In this document: one piece after another, positions 52,158 through 64,000 of the stretch
How the letters are laid out: each line of letters starts with the position of its first letter
How positions within the stretch are numbered: the stretch's first letter is position 1
NCBI GenBank assembly: GCA_022606135.1
Contig: JABYQN010000001.1
Span: 1,178,001 to 1,242,000 of the forward strand
DNA: 64,000 nucleotides
Direction: 5' to 3'
Source: Fomes fomentarius
Taxonomy: Eukaryota > Basidiomycota > Agaricomycetes > Polyporales > Polyporaceae
Position numbers and translations under genes: made by a program
Notes under the pieces: model-generated
Databases searched by the model: none
What the model was told of the DNA's origin: nothing
What the model saw: only the letters and a program-made list of their open reading frames with translations

Positions 52158-55100
52158 ATGGCCGCAACTGCGTCTGTCTGGCCTTTACTACTCATCGGAC
52201 TCGTCTTCCACCTTGTCTACATCGGCACCGTCTTTGACTGCTACTTCACAAGCCCTGTCGTCCATGGCATGCAGCAGCACTCGCTCGAGAGCGGACAGGC
52301 CAAACGACTTGTGCTCATAGTAGGTGCGTCATATGCGCCGCGCTCGCGAGACCTGGTGGTGACAGTCCGCGCGAAGGGGATGGCTTGCGGGCAGACCTGC
52401 TACTCGCGAAGAATGGCTTCCATATGTTCCCCGACGCGCCAGAGGTCGTCGCACCACATCTGCGCTCCATCATACAGACACGCGGCGCGTTCGGTATCTC
52501 GCACACCCACGTACCCACAGAGAGTCGGCCTGGGCATGTCGCGCTCATCGGTATGTGTGTCATTTTGCGGATATCGTCCGTCCGCTCAGTTAGTGTGAAG
52601 GCGGAATGTACGAGGATGTGTCCGCGGTGACCAAAGTAAGTGATCATACCTCACAGGTCATTACGCCCATATTTATCGGACTGGTAGGGATGGAAGACGA
52701 ATCCTGTGAGTCCTCTCATGCATACACGCACGCCCGTCTGCTCAACCATTGTGCAGGTCGACTTCGATTCTGTGTTCAATCAGTCTAGCGCGACCTTCTC
52801 GTTCGGTTCTCCAGACATCCTGCCTATGTTCGCGCGGGGCGCGACTCCCGGCAAGGTGGAGATGTGGTGCTACGATGAAGACGAGGAAGACTTTACCAAA
52901 GGTATGTCTTGTTCGCCTTGCGCGCACCCGCCTAGATGTCTCATACTCGGCGCGCGCAGACGCGACAGCGTTGGACGTATGGGTCCTCGAACAGCTGCGT
53001 ACACTGCTACACAATGCTACCGTAGATTCGACTTTGAATACACGTCTTCGGGGCGAGAAGACAGTATTCTTCCTTCACCTTCTCGGCTTAGACACGACAG
53101 GTCACTCTTACAGGCCTCATTCTAAGGTAGGTCGGCGATGGTCCTATACCTACGCCTGTGCTGAGCGATGGCGTTATAGGAATATATGGCGAACATCCAG
53201 GTCGTAGACGAGATCGTCAAGCAAACCGAGGAGCTGATGCGTGAATTCTACAAGGACGAAGAGACTGCGTTCATATTCACTGCAGACCATGGCATGTCGA
53301 AGATTGGCAACCACGGCGACGGTGGTAAGGTCCGCACTTTGCTCTCCGGACTCCTTCCCCTGGCTCATCGAATATCACGTGACCAGACCCCGACAATACA
53401 CGTACACCGTTGGTTGCATGGGGCAAAGGCGTTCGCGGACCTCTGCCCGACAGCGAACCTTCCTCGCATGACAGTTACTCCACACCTTTTGGTCTAGGCC
53501 ATCTCTTCCGGCGTGACCTCGAGCAAGCTGATGTGGCTGCGCTCATGTCCACACTCATCGGTGTCAACTGGCCAATCAACTCTGTCGGGGTACTGCCTGA
53601 TATTGATCCCACCAAGCCCGGATACCTACTAGCGCAGGATGGTGAGAGGACTCAAAGCGAGGCTGCTCTAGTAAATGCGCAGGTACGGCGAATTGTCTGT
53701 GCCACGGCAAACTCCAGCTGAAGACATGTACAGGTCATATTGGAGCACTACCGCGTTAAGCACTGTGCGTGCTGTTTCTAATCTATTGCTGAGTGTCTCG
53801 CTAACGCGCCATTTTGTAGTCGAGAAGAAGGCACACTCTCTGTTCTACCGACCGTACGGGTACTTCGCGCAGCTGGAAAGCTTGGAAGAGCTCCCTGGAG
53901 ACAGCGAGCTTGCCGCAATCCAAGATCTCATTCGTAGCAGAACCTACTACCAAGCTCGTCTCCAGGCAAAAGATCTCGTCGTGCACACGCTCGAAGGTCT
54001 TCGCTATCTTCAAACGTGCGGTGTGCATTTACATCGGCCTAGCGTGCATTCCCGATTGACGAATAGCCTACAGATATGATCGCACTTTGATCCGTGGCAT
54101 CGTAATCGCTGCATACCTCGGTTGGATTGCATTTGGTGCTGTGTCGATACTTCTCCCATCCAACGACCAGTTCAACCAGTCGCAGTCACAATTGCCGTTC
54201 CACCTAGCCGCAGCATCCGTGCTGGTGGCCTTTTGGGCCCTTTTTGTGAGACAGCGCTCTCCATGGACGTTCTACATCTACATCACCTTCCCCTGCTACT
54301 TCTGGAACCAGGTCCTGGTGCGTGCGACCCAGCCCCTACTGCAGTACATACACCAGGGACAGTCTGGCTCAGCGTTTGGACCGGTATTGCGCGGTGTTTT
54401 AGTCATCGCCGCGCTACAGAGCATGGTCGTGAGTACTTGTTCTCGCCTACGTATCTACGTCAGTCTCAACTCCATTAATTCAGGCTGGATACACTCACCG
54501 CTCAATATGGAGTGCTTGGTTCGCTATCATCGGTTTGCTCTGGCCTTTGGTCTCATGGCCGACCACAGTGCGGAGCGAGAACCGGCTGCTATGGGTAGGG
54601 TGGACGGTCTCTTGTCTGGGCACTGCCGTGTTTCCCTTGCTGGGCGTACACCAGGAAGAGAACCTGATTGCCATGTGGGTGACAACATTTATGCATCGGT
54701 ACGTTGGTACTGATGGTGATCTTAGAACCGCAGGGGCTGTAGCGATGTACGCTTTGGGTATTCTTGGTCTCAGAAGGTTCGAGTTCTCGAGCAGTCAGGA
54801 CAAATCGCTGTTCAAGACGGTGATCTTCATATTGGTTGGTGTCAAATCTACAGTCGCGACTACCGAATAGCTGATACCGTGATACAGCTCAACAACCTTG
54901 GGTGGAGTACTATCCTAGTGCACATCATTGTGAGAGACCTCCGCGATAAGAAGGGTGTTGCTCCCCTATTCCGCTTGATCGGGTGGACCTTGTTTCGTAA
55001 GTCATGCGTATAGCAATTCGCGGGCGAGGCCTATGACCTGATACTTGGTACAGTGAGTACGGCATTCTTGCCCTTCATCCTTCGAGTGGGCAGGAGCAAT

Positions 55101-56012
55101 CCTAAGGCACGACTCTTGAGTTTCTTCCTTGGGTTTGGCGCATGCTTCGTTTGGCTCGCCATCGCTGTCGAAGGCTTATTCTACGTCGTCTACTCCCTTA
55201 CGCTCGTGCTCTGGGTTGAGGTGGAATCCGAGCTGCGCTCGCACACGCGCCTGGTATCCGAGAAGCCAACAACCAAGCAGAATGCTAGTACATACCGACC
55301 CAAGGCAGACGACCTGCGTATCGCCGTGTTCTTCCTATTCTTCGTGCAGGTCGCATTCTTCGGTACCGGAAAGTGAGTACGGGCGACTTTGCATCATGAA
55401 ACAGCGTCTAACATCCTGATTCACAGCGTTGCATCAATCTCGTACGCCTCATCTCAACTCTCAACGTTCAATACACTTTAACTGATTACCTCCTAGCTCG
55501 TTCTACTTGGAGCCCGTCTACCGCCTTGTACCGGTATTCAGTCCTTTCCTCATGGCAGCATTATTGGTGAGCTCCTATCTGCAGGGAAACCAACTCCGAG
55601 CCATATCTGACGCTTCCCCACAGATCTTCAAGATCGTGTCGCCATACATCATCCTCGCCATTGCCTTCTCCATATTGAATGCACGACTCGATCTGCCAGC
55701 CTTCAGTCTCTTCTTAGTAGCTCTAACTCTGACAGACAGTAAGCGTCGGTCTCTCAGACCCCTTTGAGGGTTCCTTTGTCGATAATGCTGACGTTTTGCT
55801 CATGTCTACTGCCTCTTCCAGTCATGACGATTACTTTCTTCCTGAATGTCACCGATACGGGTTCGTGGCTCGAGATTGGACAGACTATCAGCTTCTTCTG
55901 TATTAGCTCCCTTCTGCTAGTGTGGTCGGCGGGCATCTCTGCAGTTGGCGAAGTTCTCATGGCTGGCCAACCTCGAGGGTCTGTGGCCACTACTGGCAAG
56001 AAGTCTCAGTAG
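52158..56012 (+). CDS. MCD4: GPI ethanolamine phosphate transferase 1 (MCD4/PIG-N)
   Basis: ER membrane enzyme that adds phosphoethanolamine to the first mannose of the GPI precursor. From ATG 52158: [20 protein letters not shown] is the first membrane span. The lumenal catalytic domain has [40 protein letters not shown] (nucleophile threonine), [60 protein letters not shown] and [20 protein letters not shown]. The metal-site Asp/His residues are all visible. Then about 14 membrane spans follow, with [20 protein letters not shown] before them and [20 protein letters not shown] late. It ends in a short polar tail ([15 protein letters not shown]), stop at 56010-56012. Many short introns. A partner of the same pathway (PBN1) lies 26 kb away. 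Confidence 0.95.
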
Positions 56013-56163
56013 CCAGACCGCTATATACAGTAACATTGAAATCTACTCGAGCTGAGTGCAGGCCCTCGGCTCGTGTTGCGGTGTTCTAGCATTGAACCGC
56101 CATACACACAAAGACACGATGGAGGCCACAACTCAAATTACCCAGAATATCAGCCAACGATCA

Positions 56164-59071
<2,908 letters not shown>

Positions 59072-59292
59072 TTGAGTAGCTGCCTCTGAGTGCGTAAGAG
59101 GTGAGAGTTCGAAGTGATTGGTAGCAGGTAGAGACTTGCAATGAGAGAGGCAGCCTCGCGTGTGTCTGCACAAATCTCGATCGCGTATCGGCGCTTAATC
59201 ATTGCTCAGCTTGGTCTCAGCCACCACTCACCTCGTCCACTGTGTCCCTCCACCCCTTCTGTTCTCCTCCTCATTGACTTGCTAGCAGCGTC
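59072..59292. promoter_or_regulatory. Bidirectional promoter of DHX35 and YJU2
   Basis: 221 bp between divergent start codons of two spliceosome genes. A pyrimidine-rich stretch lies before the YJU2 start (about 59225-59275). No TATA box is evident. Confidence 0.45.
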
Positions 59293-60339
59293 ATGTCTGA
59301 GCGTAAAGGTATGCATGCCTGTTCATTCTATTGATACGTGTTCTAATCACCGTATCTCAGTTTTGAACAAGTACTTCCCCCGGACTTCGATCCGTCTCTC
59401 ATCCCTCGTCGGAGACAACCCAAGAACTCGCAACAGGTTGTCCGTCTTATGGCGCCGTTCTCCATGTTAGTGCTCCTGCATCGCCATCCTTTGTCAACCT
59501 GCTCACGCATGTCTATCAGGCGCTGTAATACATGTGGCGAGTACATATACAAGGGCAAGAAGTTCAATGCCCGCAAGGAGACGGTAGAAGGGGAGGACTA
59601 CTATGGCATCAAGATCTTCCGGTTCTACATCAAGTGGTATGTCTCATCGCTACCTTGCCTTGCGCCACATCTATAATACTAACCCTCTTAACCCAGCACT
59701 TTGTGCTCTGCCGAGATCACCTTCAAGACCGACCCCAAGAACACCGATTACTCGGCCGAGCACGGTGCATCCCGCAATTTCGAGCCATGGCGAGAAGAGA
59801 AAGCAGTCGAGGAAGAGGACCGGCTCGCCAAGCTCGAAGAAGAGGAGAACAACCCCATGAAAGTCCTCGAGAACCGCACCGTCGACTCGAAGCGCGAGAT
59901 GGACATCCTCGACGCCCTACAGGACATCCGGGCGCGAAACGCACGGAACGAGCGTGTAGGGCAGTCCTCCGACTTGCTCGACCATATCCATATGGAGGAG
60001 ATCGAAACGGAGGAGGACAAGGAGCGGAAGCTCGCAGAAGAGGAGGACGAGAGACTAGTGCGAGAAGTCTTTGCCAAGATTCCCGCCCCCGATGCATCTG
60101 CTTCTTCATCATCATCATCCAAAGGTGCAGGGTCGAGCGACGCTCTAGAGAAGGTCATCACCGTGAAGCGGAAAGCGGGCGCGCAAGAGCCCGACCTCCA
60201 GAGTCTACTACCAGATTCGGCGAGAGCGTTGCTGTCTGCTGCATCATTAATAGGTGCACCTGCTCCCAAGCGGAAGAAGCTAGAGGGGAAGAATGCGTTA
60301 GGCATCAAGCTGAAAGGCAAGGCGAAAGCGGCTGTATAG
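59293..60339 (+). CDS. YJU2: Splicing factor YJU2/CWC16 (CCDC94)
   Basis: YJU2 stabilises the branch helix for the first splicing step. From ATG 59293: MSERK, over an intron to [36 protein letters not shown], then [39 protein letters not shown] and [20 protein letters not shown]. Two CxxC pairs (CNTC and CTLC) form the zinc site of the CWC16 domain. [20 protein letters not shown] starts the long charged helical tail. A Ser tract ([13 protein letters not shown]) and Lys-rich C-terminus ([20 protein letters not shown]) follow, stop at 60337-60339. The size of about 290 residues is normal. Shares an upstream region with DHX35. Confidence 0.96.
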
Positions 60340-61614
60340 TTGGCTGTATCCGTCAGTCTCCCCCACCTTCCATATCTCAGCACACCCTATGTATCTATAC
60401 TTTGGACAGGACTTGGCTAGGTGCCACTGCTCTTGTATGACAGAACCTGTGGAGATCAGTTGGTAAGTGCATCTCTCACTATCATTGTCGTCATGTTCGT
60501 ATGTGCAAAAGGGTCTCAGTCGTAATGACGGGGAGTTCCATGTAATACTGCTAGTCGTATTGCATGTGTCACTGACCGGATCCTCATGGTACTTCGCGTA
60601 CAGTGTGCACCACGTATGATGCAACACGTATGCGACACTAGAAAATTGAGACAACAGATTTCCTGGACACATTAAGGGACAGGCCTTGTGGCGAGTAATG
60701 TCGAGTCCGTTTCCAAGGTATGGTACTGTCGGGTGGTAGGATCGTTCTTCAGAGAGTTGCGTATGTCAACTGATGCGTCCTATGAAATCCACATGCAACT
60801 TAGCATGGGCGATGACAAGTTCCTGAACATTGATACAAGCGACTCTGAATTAGTCTCCCAGGCCTAGGTAGACAGTATCTTGCTGTGACGAGCTATCTCA
60901 TGTATTATTAGTACCATCTGGGACCAATCAATACGAAGACCCTGACGCCACGAGGGAGGTAACTCATCGTAGATGTCTTGGTATCAGTGCTCCCAGATCC
61001 AAAGGTATATACATATCAGGACATTGGCACGAGTGAATAACTGCATGCATCGTGATATGAGCGCGCTGCGAAACTCGAAACTGCCCCTTCCGAACATACA
61101 TAAGCACGATGGCCTCGACTAGAGTATTCATTCGTACAGAACTGGAACCATACAGAGAGCAGTATAATCATGGCGAGGCAGGGGGACATAGATATCGACA
61201 GCCGATGGCGAGGGCGAAGAGCGAATGGAACAATCAAGCTGCTCGCGCCGCCTGCACCTTGAGGAAGACATACAGACAGTTGAAGCTAATTCGCGTACGT
61301 CTACACGGGCACCACCCACGCTCAACACGACACATGTGCTTCGAGTCTAAAGGAGAGGATCGGGTTGGCGAACGAGCATGAAAGCAATTCCCTACAGTAG
61401 ATACTTGGGGTGCGACTTTTGCAGATCATGTGAAGGGAAGACAGGACGGCACAATACGCTAAATAACTCGGTGATGGAGGCGAAGGTAGAGATGAACGAT
61501 ACAATGGACAACTGTACAACTGTACAACCGTCAACAACAGAGCGATGAGGTGAGACTTGCAAGCCCCACATTAAAAGGCGAAATTTGACCGGAAGGTGCC
61601 CTGTGTTGTTGCGC
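60340..61614. other. 1.3 kb spacer, nothing recognised
   Basis: It holds the 3' end of YJU2 and further sequence with only short open frames, of which the longest (61109-61381, + strand) is basic and has no domain. No RNA gene or repeat was seen. Confidence 0.4.
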
Positions 61615-62440
61615 TCATGCGGCCTCGGACATGGTGACTACATCCACGAGCAGATTCGGCTCGTCTCCGACCCCAATGGCAGGCGCATCCTCGCCCTTCA
61701 TCGCAATGTCCTCAGCTTTTGCCTTGATTCCGTTCTCCTTCCGAGTCTGCGCCGTTTACGCGGGCATTTGCCACATCGGCGGCTTTGTGCGCAGCGTCAG
61801 AGGGTTGACTTGAGACTTTCGTGCCACTTGTCAACGAGGATCTTGGCCCGCTCCCGGAACTTGAACTCGTCGTCCCGTGGCACCTTGTCGTCTGGGAGAG
61901 CGTGTATATGGCGCATGACTTTGCCGATCTTTGAGAACTGGTGTGGAAAGGCGGACAGATTATCAACATCACTACCAAACACGACAACAAATGGGAGGTT
62001 ATGCGGAAAACCGATTCGCACGGGAATGCGTCATGCCGCGTGTTTCCAGCAAAGCACGACGTGGCCCAGGCGCAGGGTGTCGGGGATATGTGCTAATGAG
62101 ACTACAGACACTCACCAGCAGACAGTCCATCGTCATGTTGGGGTAGGTCTCTACTGTCGAGAACAGTTCATCGAGTCCAGGCATTTCCTGTGAGGGTATT
62201 CAGTGACCATCAAGATTCGACAAGCCACAAGACCAGCTCACATCATCCTTCGGAACGGCCTTCGAGTTGAGGAATGCCTTCTGGAGTTTATGTCGCCATT
62301 CCCTGACCTTTAGAGATTCGGGATCGCCAGGCCGAGTGGCTGGTTGTTGCAAGTTCCATTGATGTGGCCCGGGATGCGGGAGTGGATATTGGAGTAAGAT
62401 GTGCTCCTTTGCCTTTCCCTTCGGCTTGGCCTGCTCCCTC
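61615..62440 (-). pseudogene. C-terminal part of a PWWP/LEDGF-type chromatin protein, broken
   Basis: Read right to left: a Lys-rich linker (NEREQAKPKGKAKEH), then PGDPESLKVREWRHKLQKAF, LNSKAVPKDD, over an intron EMPGLDELFSTVETYPNMTM, DCLL, over an intron FSKIGKVMRHIHALPDDKVP, RDDEFKFRERAKILVDKWHE. This is the helical domain shared by LEDGF, IWS1 and TFIIS N-termini. In Agaricomycetes I know the same string at the C-terminus of PWWP proteins ending in TMSEAA, and here the last codons read VDVVTMSEAA, stop at 61615. Frame changes occur after KWHESLKS and again near ERNQGKS. No PWWP domain lies upstream; an orphan gene occupies that place. Probably a truncated copy. Confidence 0.65.
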
Positions 62441-63440
62441 TCATTCCCGGCTTGGACTCGTCGTCGGATTCTTCAGACGGCGAATGTGTTGCACCAACGA
62501 CATCGGCTGCAACACATATCTGGCGCCGTAGCCCCGAGGCGTCAAGCTTCGCCTTCTTGGACACAGGAAGATTATTTTCGACGATGACGGACCAGAACAT
62601 TCGCCGCAACTCAATGGCACCTTCCTCGGTGTCGAGGCGCCAGTTCCATTCAGCCGCCGGCGGCCCTGATGAAATATAGCGAATGTTCTTGACCGTGGGC
62701 TTCGGGTTCAGCTCATAACCCTGGCTGTTCCAAGTAGCGGTATACGTCTTGCACCGCAACCCGAAGACGCTGATGAGATAGACGGTGCGTGCCGCACTGT
62801 CGTCAAACAGACGGGCAGCCCGTGCTGCGAAGTGCTGCTCTGCGTCGATACGGGGCGCTTCAAAGTGAATTTCGGTAGGAGCCATTATCTCAACGATGAT
62901 CACAATGGTACCCGAGGAGCGCACCTCGAAGGTGACACTGGGGTCGAACGGTGGCCATGACCTATTGAGCGTCAATGACATGCCCTCTAGGTGGCGCCGT
63001 AGGGGAAAGACCGTGAAGGAGAAGCGGTTGTCGCTAGCGGCGGCTTCAAAATCCATGGCGGCCTCGTTCAGAGCCCTGTTCCATGGACCATAGTAGGTCT
63101 CTTCCTTGTGCTGTTGCGGGGAACGGAGTGCCTGTGTGAATGAGTTGCGAGTGCCTGTAGACCATATCCCGGACTTCACAGGAGGCATAGCTTGCTCCTC
63201 TAACTCCTACGAGACGAGACAATGATTTATATAACCGTGGTGATTCCCTATGCCAAGCACGCACCGACGCAGTCCGCTTGCGCGAAAGGTCAGCAAGAAC
63301 AGATAGGTTTTCCTAAATCGCGAATGAGTCAAACCAAACATGGAGCAGGAGCAGCAGCTTACAGCGGACGACACATCATCACTGGAGGAAGCGTTGGATG
63401 TCTCGGTAGCGGGAAGGGAGACCTTCTTGGAATGAGGCAT
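62310..63440 (-). CDS. Orphan protein, possible PD-(D/E)XK-like fold
   Basis: I do not recognise a named family. Three exons join cleanly: 63363-63440 (MPHSKKVSLPATETSNASSS, DDVSSA), 63265-63312 (ENLSVLADLSRKRTAS) and 62310-63206 (ELEEQAMPPVKSGIW and on). The middle has YYGPWNRALNEAAMDFEAAA, SWPPFDPSVTFEVRSSGTIV, IIVEIMAPTE, DAEQHFAARAARLFDDSAAR, TVYLISVFGLRCKTYTATWN. A buried strand ending in E-x-x, a helix, then a strand-turn is the layout of PD-(D/E)XK-like orphan proteins of mushrooms, but the usual lysine after I-V-E-I is a methionine here. The last 45 codons overlap the fragment of the LEDGF-type protein in another frame, so the true C-terminus is uncertain. Confidence 0.6.
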
Positions 63441-64000
63441 GGCGAAGAATGAATGACTGGAATTCGGACTTACGAGGGAAATAACCCGTCGTAGTAGCAG
63501 GTTCCTTCCCCCCGAGTGCCAACTGTTTTCGTGGGAATTGACGACTGCATCCAGGCGGCCTTTTGCATCCGGATGCACTTAGTAGGAATATGACCGTGTG
63601 TCTTCTAAAGTAATAGAGTGCAGGGTCGTCAAGCATGCCACGCGCATGAATACAATCCGGTCTTGCGGCGCTAACACCTGATCATTACCTTCCATAGTAC
63701 CGATACCGCTACTCTCGTAGGCACTCATTGCAGTGTCCAGGACCGCGCGGAGAGCCATAAATGATCTGCATTTGAACTACTAAACTATCATGATATATAA
63801 AGAAAGCGCGTAAACGTAGAGTAGAGTAAGTCTATAGATCTCCCAGCGCAGAAACAACTTTTGCGAGGCAGTTAAATGCGGCACAAGTAACTAGAGATAC
63901 AACAACGGTGCGAGTCCCGGCTCGCCTCAGATCGTTCGTTCTAAGTACGATAGCAAACGTGAGCAGAATCAAACATGAAACAGTCAAAAGACTGGCTGTG
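63441..64000. other. Upstream region of the orphan gene, nothing else seen
   Basis: 560 bp to the window end, with no supported gene, RNA or repeat. It should contain the promoter of the orphan gene. Confidence 0.4.

Noticed and set aside
59532..60440. 302-codon + strand frame overlapping YJU2
   Set aside because: Arg/Gln-rich product in a second frame of the well-supported YJU2 exon; a shadow.

Overview
The window is nuclear DNA of a basidiomycete fungus, most likely an Agaricomycete. The genes on the right are split by many short GT-AG introns of about 45-70 bp, most carry only short spacers, and their proteins read as fungal versions of PAN2, MIC19, PBN1, NUP37 and YJU2. The left part carries Tc1/mariner and large multi-exon transposon proteins of the kind common in mushroom-forming fungi.

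Left third (1 to about 17.7 kb): an AT-richer, repeat-filled island with no intact conserved gene. It holds a MITE-like element with long inverted ends (619-1187), a broken Tc1/mariner transposase (1425-2493), a broken repeat-associated protein (2564-4225), a DUF6532-like relic (about 5130-5533), unrecognised degenerate stretches, a tandem plus inverted repeat complex (10191-11140) next to a cut-off first exon of a secreted protein (11215-11526), and a large decayed transposon protein read right to left (15998 to 11723). A MITE-like element with inverted ends and repeated CTTAGG motifs (17691-18022) sits on the border to the gene-rich part.

Right two thirds (18.3-63.5 kb): gene-dense. In order: secreted agmatinase-like ureohydrolase (-), a scrambled PAN2 pseudogene with its middle inverted, bifunctional PFKFB (-), PBN1/PIG-X (+), Rho GTPase (-), YDJ1-type Hsp40 (-), NIT2-type omega-amidase (-), lipid kinase with DAGK domain (+), UMP/CMP kinase (-), NUP37 (+), Zn2Cys6 transcription factor (-), NOC4 (-), CEF1/CDC5 (+), an orphan single-pass membrane protein (+), MIC19 (-), MCD4/PIG-N (+), DHX35 (-), YJU2/CWC16 (+), the C-terminal part of a PWWP/LEDGF-type chromatin protein (-, broken) and an orphan protein (-).

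Several neighbours are head-to-head with 160-330 bp between start codons: PFKFB/PBN1, UMP kinase/NUP37, NOC4/CEF1, MIC19/MCD4 and DHX35/YJU2. Three spliceosome factors (CEF1, DHX35, YJU2) lie within 14 kb and two GPI-anchor synthesis genes (PBN1, MCD4) within 30 kb. Most of the genes are housekeeping. I did not find a convincing new system. The strongest unusual items are the internally inverted PAN2 copy, the chimeric end formed by an orphan gene and a PWWP-protein fragment, and the cluster of unclassified mobile DNA on the left.
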